NCBI GenBank assembly: GCA_937951975.1
Contig: CALGAJ010000016.1
Coordinates: 1 to 12,835 of the forward strand
Source of the DNA: an uncultured Desulfotignum sp.
GTDB taxonomy: Bacteria; Desulfobacterota; Desulfobacteria; Desulfobacterales; Desulfobacteraceae
Direction of reading: 5' to 3'
DNA length: 12,835 nucleotides
Numbering within the stretch: the stretch's first letter is position 1; every line of letters starts with the position of its first letter. The notes under the pieces are model-generated. The model made no database searches. It worked only from the letters and a program-made list of their open reading frames with translations, and was not told where the DNA came from. Of the stretch, positions 1 through 5,280 are shown piece after piece. The position numbers and the translations under genes are program-made.

Positions 1-141
1 CTGACCCCTTTCAATTTTCCGGATGTCAGAGCGGCTATACCCTGCATCTTTGAGTTGTCTTTTTTGGCTGAAACTTAATCCTTCTGCCAAAACAATTGAA
101 GGAACAAGGACAATTAAAACGATAAAAACCACTTTTTTCAT
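1..141 (-). CDS. Small secreted protein of unknown function (N-terminal 47 residues; runs off left edge)
   Basis: The reading frame opens at an ATG on the minus strand (position 141) and stays open for 47 codons to the window edge, so only the N-terminus is visible. The protein begins with a typical signal peptide: Met-Lys-Lys, a hydrophobic stretch of about 14 residues, then a Val-Leu-Ala motif that could be cut by signal peptidase I near residue 19-20. The mature part begins with a polar, probably helical stretch rich in Lys, Arg, Gln and Ser that includes QLKDAGYSRSDIRKIE. A good ribosome binding site (GGAGAG) lies about 6 nt upstream. It starts 24 bp after the protease stop codon, so the two genes are probably co-transcribed and both exported. 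I do not recognise the family. Start and signal peptide are read directly from the sequence; function is unknown. Confidence 0.7.
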   Translation of the reverse strand, partial: MKKVVFIVLIVLVPSIVLAEGLSFSQKRQLKDAGYSRSDIRKIERGQ

Positions 142-165
142 ATCTCTCTCCAGAAAATATTTGCG

Positions 166-1011
166 TTAATTATAACAAACCACCATCACCGTGCTGTCCT
201 GAGCCGACTCAATAGCATTGGATCTGTTTCTTGACGGTGAAACTAGTTTCCCCGCCACTTCCGGCAACGTATCTATCATCGCCTGTGCATACAGGCTCTT
301 GACGGCATAATTGACGTTCTGTGGGAGGCTGCCGGATATCTCAAAAGTCTTTTTAGCACTCAGCATAGCTATGACAACCCCAAGGATGTTTCCGTATTCA
401 TCCAGCAACGCGCCGCCTGAATTACCCGGTTGGATTGGGACGCTGATTTGATAAAGCCTCAGGTCATCCTGGAATCCTGTTAGGCTGCTGACCGTCCCTT
501 TGGTGTATTTTGCGGCTATTCCCTGCAAGGCCGGGTTTGGGTATCCAACGGTGAAAACATCCTGGCCCATCTTTGCTGATCTGTGGGGAGAGAAAGCCAG
601 TGCCGGGAATGAGCCGTTGATCTTCAGGACTGCAAGGTCATTGTTAGGATCTTCCATAACCAAGAAAGCCGGATAAGTTTTGTCACCCACGAATATTTCG
701 ATTTTGGAAGCATTTTGAATAACATGGTGGCATGTTAAAGCATAACCATCTGTTGTAATGAAGAAAGCTGAACCTGTTATCAGAATCTGATTTTTGTCTA
801 CGGGTTCATTTGGTCCAATATTCTCCAAAGATTTTTTGTTTTTAGGATTTTCTATTGGTTCATATTCAAAACTCGGAGGCACATTTGTATAGTGGATGAT
901 TCCATCTTCGTCAACATATCTATAAATATCGGGATTTACGGGATTGGGGAAAAGTATGAACAGAAAAAAGACAACTGAATATAAGCTCTTATGATTGAGC
1001 ATTTTTTTCAT
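166..1011 (-). CDS. Secreted DUF4124 / trypsin-like (S1C, HtrA-like) serine protease without PDZ domain
   Basis: This is a 281-residue protein with an N-terminal hydrophobic segment (about residues 9-26) that should act as signal peptide or membrane anchor. Next comes a short DUF4124-type motif (about 29-46, IYRYVDEDGIIHYTNVPP), a small extracytoplasmic module common in proteobacteria. Residues about 75-245 form a trypsin-like fold of the HtrA/DegP type. The likely triad is His96 in TCHHV, Asp125 in NNDLAVLKI and Ser198 in GNSGGALLDEYG, so the enzyme looks catalytically intact. No PDZ domain follows; the C-terminal 35 residues are polar and end in a hydrophobic patch. The start is supported by AAGGGAG about 6 nt upstream. 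The gene is visibly AT-richer than the genes to the right and lies in an operon with a small secreted protein. It probably cleaves or binds an envelope protein; the substrate is unknown. Confidence 0.85.
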   Translation of the reverse strand: MKKMLNHKSLYSVVFFLFILFPNPVNPDIYRYVDEDGIIHYTNVPPSFEYEPIENPKNKKSLENIGPNEPVDKNQILITGSAFFITTDGYALTCHHVIQNASKIEIFVGDKTYPAFLVMEDPNNDLAVLKINGSFPALAFSPHRSAKMGQDVFTVGYPNPALQGIAAKYTKGTVSSLTGFQDDLRLYQISVPIQPGNSGGALLDEYGNILGVVIAMLSAKKTFEISGSLPQNVNYAVKSLYAQAMIDTLPEVAGKLVSPSRNRSNAIESAQDSTVMVVCYN

Positions 1012-1101
1012 ATCGATCTCCCTTAGATGATAGATAGGAGTTCTCTTTCAATATGACACTGAGAATCAGAATGCAAGGAAAAATCCAGAATCTTTTTTGC
1101 A

Positions 1102-1131
1102 ATTATAATTTTTCTACAACCACAGGGAAAA
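1102..1131 (-). promoter_or_regulatory. Possible promoter for the secreted protease operon
   Basis: On the minus strand a perfect -10 box TATAAT (1107-1102) is preceded, after an 18-bp spacer, by the weak -35 match TTTTCC (1131-1126). It would start transcription near 1095, about 85 nt before the protease ATG. Only the -10 is convincing, in AT-rich DNA where such matches arise by chance. Confidence 0.25.
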
Positions 1132-1356
1132 CTTACACGTCTTTTCAGTATTTCGGCCATCTTTTTGATTGAAAGGGACCAGGGCTGGGGTTGTATCCTT
1201 GGAGCCTGTTATCAGGAGACCGGATGCAGAAACCTGTGTGCAATTTTCCAAAAAAATACCCCAAAATGTGTGCGGGCAGATGGGACAGCAATTCATCCAT
1301 TTGTCCCGGTTTCATTTCATGATTGACATATCACCCATTGAGTGGTTCATTGAGGT

Positions 1357-1556
1357 TGGGCGGCGGGCGCCGGTATCCGAAAGGACCGGAGGGGCCTTCT
1401 GTTTGAAATCCCTATAGAACACCCTCACCGCCCATTACCTTTCTTGCACAAAAAAATCAAAAAAATTGAATGGCTGAAATTGGACGGGTGATTCCCACGG
1501 GTCAGATCTTGGGAAAGGCCCTGCAGGTGGGCAGAGGGGGACCCTTTCATTTTTTT
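1357..1556 (+). ncRNA. Candidate small structured RNA ending at an intrinsic terminator
   Basis: On the plus strand, TGGGCGG (1357-1363) can pair perfectly with CCGCCCA (1428-1434), enclosing a hairpin at 1370-1389. In that hairpin CCGG pairs with CCGG, then a two-base 5'-side bulge (TA), then TCC pairs with GGA around a GAAA tetraloop. About 80 nt further on a terminator-type hairpin with seven T closes the region. A perfect TTGACA at 1323-1328 could be the -35 of its promoter, but the -10 at 17-bp spacing (TTCATT) is poor. The pairing is seen directly; that the region is transcribed is inference. I do not recognise the fold as a known riboswitch, and it does not match group II intron domain V. 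Confidence 0.3.
1513..1556 (+). terminator. Intrinsic terminator on the plus strand
   Basis: GAAAGG (1513-1518) pairs with CCTTTC (1543-1548). Inside it CCCTGC (1519-1524) pairs with GCA (1531-1533) and GGG (1536-1538), with small bulges and a 6-nt loop. The stem is followed at once by A and seven T (1550-1556). The T tract lies only on the plus-strand side, so it would stop rightward transcription. No convincing gene ends here, which is the main hint that something non-coding is transcribed upstream. Confidence 0.6.
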
Positions 1557-1763
1557 GTGTCTGTTGGTTGAAATCATGTGGGATATCCCCCTGCAAAAAA
1601 TAATCAATCGCACTGAGCGAACACTTTTGATAAGAACTCCGAACACAAGGAGCCGGGTTAAAAAATATCAGGGATTGACCACCGGCAAGAATTATTTTAA
1701 TGGAAGGTTTGGAGGGAATTTGTATTGATAAAATTTGAGTACATAGCGAGTACACGAACCTAC

Positions 1764-1803
1764 AAAATCAAAAGGATTTTCAACCCGAAAGCTGAAAACC
1801 CTT
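1764..1803 (-). terminator. Terminator of tRNA-Gln
   Basis: On the minus strand the 11-nt arms AAGGGTTTTCA (1803-1793) and TGAAAATCCTT (1782-1772) pair fully with a single G-T wobble around a 10-nt loop. They are followed by the T-rich tail TTGATTTT. The stem begins 8 nt past the tRNA 3' end, as expected for a single-tRNA transcription unit. Confidence 0.65.
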
Positions 1804-1811
1804 GATATTCT

Positions 1812-1885
1812 TGGCTGGGTGACTAGGATTCGAACCTAGATTGACGGAGTCAGAGTCCGTAGTCCTGCCATTGGACGATCACCCA
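1812..1885 (-). tRNA. tRNA-Gln, anticodon CTG (decodes CAG)
   Basis: The 74-nt minus-strand gene folds into a standard cloverleaf. The acceptor stem pairs TGGGTGA with TCACCCA. The D stem is GTCC/GGAC. The anticodon stem ACGGA/TCCGT encloses the loop CTCTGAC, giving anticodon CTG. The T stem CTAGG/CCTAG encloses the loop TTCGAAT. A discriminator G and an encoded CCA end follow. The T at position 1 with G as discriminator fits bacterial tRNA-Gln identity. It has its own promoter and terminator and no other tRNA beside it. The DNA on its 3' side is gene-poor and accessory-looking, the usual side for tRNA-targeted integrations, but no integrase is visible. Confidence 0.97.
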
Positions 1886-1905
1886 CCAATGCTGAATGTC
1901 CGGGG

Positions 1906-1934
1906 TTTATACATCAAAGACCCGGCCGTGTCAA
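1906..1934 (-). promoter_or_regulatory. Strong sigma-70-type promoter of tRNA-Gln with GC-rich discriminator
   Basis: The minus strand has a perfect -35 TTGACA (1934-1929), a 17-bp spacer and -10 TATAAA (1911-1906). The next bases are CCCCGGAC, a GC-rich discriminator of the kind found at stringently controlled stable-RNA promoters. Transcription would start near 1899, leaving a leader of about 13 nt before the mature tRNA 5' end at 1885. Confidence 0.85.
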
Positions 1935-2010
1935 GGACTTTCTGGCTTTTTGCCGGGATCGGAAAAATTCCCTTTATCTTTAATCGGATAATTTTATGAA
2001 AGCATAAAAA

Positions 2011-2823
2011 ATGACAGATGTATCAAATTCTGTGTGTGATGAAAAAATACGGATGCTCAAGACTGGATTGAAAAAGTTGAAGACAGCGGCTGTGGCATTT
2101 TCCGGCGGGGCGGATTCCGCTTTTTTGCTGGCAGCAGCCGCTGAATCCGGGTTGGAAAATCTTCTGGCAGTGACGGTGGCATCCGCGTTTGTGACCAAAC
2201 AGGAGATCCGGCAGGCCCGGCAGACAGCCAAAGATCTCGGCGTCAAACATCAGGTGGTGGAACTCGATATCCTGAGCCATGAACAGGTGACGGCAAATAC
2301 ACCGGCGCGGTGTTATCATTGTAAAACCGTGATATTTTCCGTAATCCACAGGATTGCGGACCAGAATGGGATCACCCATGTGTTGCACGGGGTGAACACC
2401 GATGATCTGGGCGATTTCCGGCCCGGTTTAAAAGCCGCCGAAGAACTGGAGGTTCTTGCACCCCTGGTGGATGCCGGGTTTTCCAAAAAACAGATCCGTC
2501 ACTGTTCAAGGCAGATGGGACTGACCACCTGGGATCTGCCGTCCCAGTCCTGTCTGGCCACCCGGATTCCGTTTTTCGATATCATCACCAGAGAGGTTCT
2601 GGTTCGAATTGAGCAGGCGGAACAATTTGTCCGGTCCCTGGGATTTGCCCATGTAAGGGTGCGCTCCCATGGCACAGTGGCCCGCATCGAGACCGATGCG
2701 GCCGCCATTGGCGCCATGGTGGAATATCGCAAACAGATATCAGCAGCTCTGAAAACAACCGGGTTCACTCATGTGAGCCTGGATCTGGACGGGTATCACA
2801 CCGGAAAAATGAATCCTGAATGA
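2011..2823 (+). CDS. larE: LarE-type ATP-dependent sacrificial sulfur transferase (probable [4Fe-4S] subtype)
   Basis: The 270-residue protein has the PP-loop motif SGGADS (31-36) that activates substrates as adenylates, and the family C-terminus LDGYHTGKMN. In the characterised pathway LarE transfers sulfur to adenylylated pyridinium-3,5-dicarboxylate made by LarB, before LarC inserts nickel, giving the nickel-pincer cofactor of lactate racemase and related LarA enzymes. Cys181 in SQSCLATRIPF matches the sacrificial cysteine of the Lactobacillus enzyme. CYHC (Cys101, Cys104) adds a CxxC that, with Cys181, resembles the three-cysteine [4Fe-4S] site described for Thermotoga LarE; this assignment is inferred. 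The start at 2011 has no clear ribosome binding site; ATG 2053 is an alternative that would remove 14 residues and keep the PP-loop. No larA, larB or larC is in the window. The gene is convergent with ndk. Confidence 0.88.
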   Translation: MTDVSNSVCDEKIRMLKTGLKKLKTAAVAFSGGADSAFLLAAAAESGLENLLAVTVASAFVTKQEIRQARQTAKDLGVKHQVVELDILSHEQVTANTPARCYHCKTVIFSVIHRIADQNGITHVLHGVNTDDLGDFRPGLKAAEELEVLAPLVDAGFSKKQIRHCSRQMGLTTWDLPSQSCLATRIPFFDIITREVLVRIEQAEQFVRSLGFAHVRVRSHGTVARIETDAAAIGAMVEYRKQISAALKTTGFTHVSLDLDGYHTGKMNPE

Positions 2824-2843
2824 TCCAAAAAAACTGTGACTGA

Positions 2844-2882
2844 ACCAGGAAAGAAAAGCGCAGCCCAGACAGCAGCTGCGCT
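2844..2882 (-). terminator. Intrinsic terminator of ndk
   Basis: A perfect 8-bp stem, AGCGCAGC (2857-2864) with GCTGCGCT (2875-2882), encloses a 10-nt loop. On the minus strand it is followed by TTTTCTTTCC, so it ends ndk transcription 14 nt past the stop codon. On the plus side no T tract follows, so it should act poorly for the convergent larE. Confidence 0.8.
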
Positions 2883-2896
2883 CAAAAGGCAGGATA

Positions 2897-3316
2897 TTAC
2901 CGGGACTGGATCTCCAGCTCATTGAAAAAATAGCTGATTTCAAAGGCGGCGGTTTCCGGGGCATCGGATCCGTGGACCACATTTTTTTCGATGTCAGTGG
3001 CATATTCGCGGCGGATGGTGCCTTCTTCGGCTTCCTTGAAGTTGGTGGCACCCATGATTTTGCGGTTTCCGGCAATCACATCTTCGCCTTCCAGCACCAT
3101 GACCACGATGGGCCCTGAGGTCATGAAATCAGTGAGGCTGTCGAAAAACGGACGTTCTTTGTGAACGGCGTAAAACTCCTGGGCCTGGGATTTGGTCAGC
3201 TGAAGCATTTTCATGGCAGCAATTTTGATTCCTGCGGTTTCAAAGCGATTGATCACCTCGCCGATGATGTTTTTTGCCACCCCGTCAGGTTTGATGATGG
3301 ACAGTGTTCTTTCCAC
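2897..3316 (-). CDS. ndk: Nucleoside diphosphate kinase
   Basis: The 139-residue protein is full length for the family (about 140-143). It moves the gamma phosphate of ATP to nucleoside diphosphates through a phosphohistidine, balancing the cellular NTP and dNTP pools. The active-site histidine is His115 in NVVHGSDAPETA. Other family hallmarks are TLSIIKPDGV at the N-terminus, the phosphate-site stretch HKERPFF (52-58) and GNRKIMGATN (83-92). The start codon is GTG, with AAAGGA about 10 nt upstream; the family N-terminus begins right there, so no other start fits. It is a single-gene unit, divergent from rho and convergent with larE, with its own terminator and one or two possible promoters. 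Confidence 0.97.
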   Translation of the reverse strand: MERTLSIIKPDGVAKNIIGEVINRFETAGIKIAAMKMLQLTKSQAQEFYAVHKERPFFDSLTDFMTSGPIVVMVLEGEDVIAGNRKIMGATNFKEAEEGTIRREYATDIEKNVVHGSDAPETAAFEISYFFNELEIQSR

Positions 3317-3339
3317 GGTTGGTTTTCCTTTCTTCGATG

Positions 3340-3345
3340 ATTATA
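3340..3345 (-). promoter_or_regulatory. Possible start-proximal -10 box for ndk
   Basis: A perfect TATAAT (3345-3340) stands about 24 bp before the ndk GTG and would give a leader of about 17 nt that contains only the ribosome binding site. No recognisable -35 lies 16-18 bp upstream. It competes with the better spaced promoter at 3432-3461. Confidence 0.3.
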
Positions 3346-3431
3346 ATATGATTTCCGGCAGAACAGGATCAATGGCTGATGTCGCAATGGTTGAGACCCT
3401 GTCATGAAGGATTTGTGTGAATCAGGTTGGG

Positions 3432-3461
3432 AAATTACCATAACCATGTACGGAAAGTCAA
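3432..3461 (-). promoter_or_regulatory. Probable ndk promoter (extended -10)
   Basis: The minus strand has -35 TTGACT (3461-3456), an 18-bp spacer, and -10 TAATTT (3437-3432) preceded by TGG, giving an extended TGnTAATTT element. Transcription would start near 3425, about 108 nt before the ndk GTG. Confidence 0.5.
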
Positions 3462-3489
3462 CATAGGGGCCGTTTCTTCAAAAGAATTG

Positions 3490-3518
3490 TTGACAATAAA
3501 AAATTAATGCACTATTTA
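3490..3518 (+). promoter_or_regulatory. Probable rho promoter
   Basis: A perfect -35 TTGACA (3490-3495) and a 17-bp AT-rich spacer precede -10 TATTTA (3513-3518), which matches the consensus only at TAT. Transcription would start near 3525, leaving a leader of about 158 nt before rho. It lies about 30 bp from the divergent ndk promoter. Confidence 0.5.
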
Positions 3519-3522
3519 GTCA

Positions 3523-3682
3523 ACTGTTATTCAGATAATACCAGTCCTTCGTCTGTTTTTTTCCATAGTTGGTTGTATTTGAAAATGCCAGACATCAAAG
3601 ACGTCCTGTAAATCGACTGATCCTTACCAGAAATTGAAAATATGCCGGAACATGAAAAATTATAAAAAATTCGGGAGCGCGA
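3523..3682 (+). promoter_or_regulatory. Long 5' leader of rho with a start-proximal stem-loop and a T7 tract
   Basis: Some 160 nt without a gene separate the putative start of transcription from rho. At its 5' end ACTGTTATT (3523-3531) pairs with AATACCAGT (3537-3545) with one mismatch and a 5-nt loop; ten nt later comes a run of seven T (3556-3562). Two very short frames (ATG 3586, 8 codons; ATG 3642, 7 codons) lack ribosome binding sites. In E. coli, Rho attenuates its own transcription in the leader; whether that holds here is inference. The rho ribosome binding site GGGAG lies about 6 nt before ATG 3683. Confidence 0.35.
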
Positions 3683-4930
3683 ATGAATCTTGTAGAACTT
3701 AATAAAATGAAAATCAGTGAGCTGACCAAGCTTGCAAAAGAAAATAATATCAAAGGGATCGGCGGTCTAAAGAAACAGGAATTGATTTTTGCCCTGCTCC
3801 AGGCCAACATTGAAAAAAGCGGCCAGGTATATGGAGAGGGAACCCTTGAAATTCTCCCGGACGGATTCGGTTTTCTCAGGGCACCCGGGTATAATTATCT
3901 GCCCGGTCCGGATGACATTTATGTATCTCCTTCTCAGATCCGGCGCTTCAATTTAAGAACCGGTGACACCATTTCCGGCCAGGTGAGACAACCCAAGGAT
4001 TCAGAACGGTATTTTGCCCTGCTCAAAGTGGAGGCAGTCAATTTTCAGAGCCCGGAAGTGGCGGCGGAGACTATTTTATTCGATAACCTTCTGCCGCTTT
4101 ATCCGGACCGGAAGATGAATCTGGAGGCGGAATCCGACAACTATTCCATGCGGATTATCGACCTGATGTCTCCCATCGGTTTCGGGCAAAGAGGATTGAT
4201 CGTTTCCCCCCCCAAAGCCGGGAAAACCATGCTGCTTCAGAATATTGCCAACTCCATGATCAAGGCCCATAAAAGTATTGTTCCCATGATACTGCTGATT
4301 GACGAACGTCCTGAGGAGGTCACGGACATGGCCCGGTCCGTGGATGCGGAAGTGATCAGTTCCACGTTTGACGAGCCGGCGGAACGGCATGTACAGGTGG
4401 CGGAGATGGTGATTGAAAAAGCCAAGCGGATCGTGGAACAGGGCCATGATGTGGTGATTCTTCTGGATTCCATCACCCGGCTGGCCCGGGCTTACAATGC
4501 CGTGATGCCGCCGTCCGGAAAGATTCTGTCAGGCGGTGTGGATTCCAATGCCCTGGATCGGCCCAAGCGGTTTTTCGGTGCGGCCCGGAACATCGAGGAC
4601 GGCGGCAGCCTGACCATCATCGCCACCGCTCTGGTGGAAACCGGCAGCCGCATGGATGAGGTGATTTTCGAAGAATTCAAGGGTACCGGCAACATGGAAC
4701 TGGTACTGGACAGAAAGCTGGCGGACAAACGCGTGTTCCCGGCCATTGACATCAACCGGTCCGGCACCCGGAAAGAGGAACTGCTCCTGGATCCCATGAC
4801 ATTGAACCGGGTCTGGATTTTGAGAAAATTGTTGTCCAGTTTAAATTCTGTGGACAGCATGCAGTTTTTACTTGAAAAAATGCAGGGAACAAAGGATAAT
4901 AAAGAGTTTCTTGAATTAATGAATTCATGA
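3683..4930 (+). CDS. rho: Transcription termination factor Rho
   Basis: The 415-residue protein is close to E. coli Rho (419) and has all its parts. The N-terminal helical Rho_N domain (about 1-45) has LNKMKISELTKLAKENNI. The cold-shock RNA-binding domain (about 50-120) includes GFGFLRAPGYNYLPGPDDIYV. The RecA-type motor has Walker A PPKAGKT (176-182), the catalytic glutamate region DERPEEV (207-213), Walker B with VVILLDSITR (257-266), and the Q loop GGVDSNAL (284-291). The residues that contact bicyclomycin in E. coli Rho seem conserved. No N-terminal insertion is present. The hexamer translocates along untranslated RNA by ATP hydrolysis and removes RNA polymerase. The start has a good GGGAG site. 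The gene heads a same-strand run with rpmE, prfA and prmC and is preceded by a long leader. Confidence 0.98.
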   Translation: MNLVELNKMKISELTKLAKENNIKGIGGLKKQELIFALLQANIEKSGQVYGEGTLEILPDGFGFLRAPGYNYLPGPDDIYVSPSQIRRFNLRTGDTISGQVRQPKDSERYFALLKVEAVNFQSPEVAAETILFDNLLPLYPDRKMNLEAESDNYSMRIIDLMSPIGFGQRGLIVSPPKAGKTMLLQNIANSMIKAHKSIVPMILLIDERPEEVTDMARSVDAEVISSTFDEPAERHVQVAEMVIEKAKRIVEQGHDVVILLDSITRLARAYNAVMPPSGKILSGGVDSNALDRPKRFFGAARNIEDGGSLTIIATALVETGSRMDEVIFEEFKGTGNMELVLDRKLADKRVFPAIDINRSGTRKEELLLDPMTLNRVWILRKLLSSLNSVDSMQFLLEKMQGTKDNKEFLELMNS

Positions 4931-4978
4931 ACCCAATTTTTTATGAATCACCTGCCGGATTGAAAAGGCAGATGTAGC

Positions 4979-4984
4979 AAGGAG
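4979..4984 (+). promoter_or_regulatory. Ribosome binding site that fixes the rpmE start
   Basis: AAGGAG lies 11 nt before ATG 4996. An in-frame GTG at 4984 overlaps this site and so cannot be the start it serves. This settles rpmE on the ATG and gives the usual L31 N-terminus MKKDIHPKY. Confidence 0.75.
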
Positions 4985-4995
4985 TGATAGGCAAA

Positions 4996-5214
4996 ATGAA
5001 AAAAGACATTCATCCCAAATATGCAAGAACGACCGCCACCTGTGCTTGCGGTGCCACTTTTGATGTGGGGTCCACCCGAGAGGATATCAAGGTGGAAATC
5101 TGTTCCAGCTGTCATCCGTTTTTTACCGGAAAACAGAAACTGGTGGACTCTGCCGGCCGTATTGACCGGTTCAAAAGGAAATATGCCAACTTTGATGCAA
5201 GCAAACTGGTATAA
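4996..5214 (+). CDS. rpmE: Ribosomal protein bL31, zinc-binding (C+) form
   Basis: The 72-residue protein of the large ribosomal subunit begins MKKDIHPKYARTTATCACG and is of normal length. Cys16 and Cys18 (CAC) with Cys36 and Cys39 (CSSC) form the four-cysteine zinc site of the C+ type. In species with both types, the C- paralogue replaces this one under zinc limitation through Zur; no Zur box or paralogue is visible here. The protein sits at the central protuberance and bridges the subunits. An in-frame GTG four codons upstream is rejected because it overlaps the ribosome binding site. The gene follows rho by 65 bp and is followed within 22 bp by a strong hairpin, so much of its transcript may end there. 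Confidence 0.97.
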   Translation: MKKDIHPKYARTTATCACGATFDVGSTREDIKVEICSSCHPFFTGKQKLVDSAGRIDRFKRKYANFDASKLV

Positions 5215-5236
5215 TTTTAAAATCTGTGAAATTTTA

Positions 5237-5275
5237 CAAAAGGGGGTCTGGTACAGACACCCCTTTTGGATTTTT
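5237..5275 (+). terminator. Strong terminator or attenuator hairpin directly before prfA
   Basis: CAAAAGGGG (5237-5245) pairs with CCCCTTTTG (5260-5268), and GTCTG (5246-5250) with CAGAC (5254-5258). The result is a 14-bp stem with a single bulged A (5259) and a 3-nt loop, followed by GA and five T (5271-5275). This has the form of an intrinsic terminator and lies only five nt before ATG 5281 of prfA. The only Shine-Dalgarno-like bases for prfA, GGA (5268-5270), overlap the foot of the stem. It may lower prfA/prmC expression relative to rpmE. Confidence 0.75.
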
Positions 5276-5280
5276 GCTTC

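Larger units (their letters stand above)
1012..1771. other. Gene-poor stretch of about 760 bp between the protease operon and the tRNA-Gln terminator
   Basis: No reading frame here has a believable start, ribosome binding site or protein-like composition. The short frames at 1114-1296 (minus), 1169-1417 (plus), and 1425-1646 and 1435-1755 (minus) lack recognisable motifs. The stretch holds a GC-rich folded element (1357-1434), a plus-strand terminator (1513-1556), A/T tracts around 1448-1467, and a 7-bp direct repeat GAGTACA at about 1737-1743 and 1747-1753. I see no transposase remnant and no copy of the tRNA 3' end. Confidence 0.6.

Noticed and set aside
1366..1396. Resemblance of the GAAA-capped hairpin to group II intron domain V or a c-di-GMP riboswitch
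   Set aside because: The two-base bulge is on the 5' side, the catalytic triad is missing, and the riboswitch core sequences are absent.
1114..1417. Two short overlapping frames (minus 1114-1296, plus 1169-1417)
   Set aside because: They are antisense to each other. The plus one begins with TTG and has no ribosome binding site. Neither resembles a family I know.
1447..1559. 11-bp inverted repeat CACA7T / AT7GTG (1447-1457 and 1549-1559)
   Set aside because: It consists mainly of homopolymer A/T tracts, one of them the terminator tail, so chance explains it. There is no transposase and no target duplication.
1435..1755. 106-codon open frame on the minus strand between the tRNA and the protease
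   Set aside because: No ribosome binding site, no recognisable motif, biased composition, and it runs against the plus-strand terminator hairpin. It is most likely chance.
3642..3702. Short frames just before and overlapping the rho start
   Set aside because: They have 7 and 16 codons, no ribosome binding site of their own and no attenuator-type codon run.
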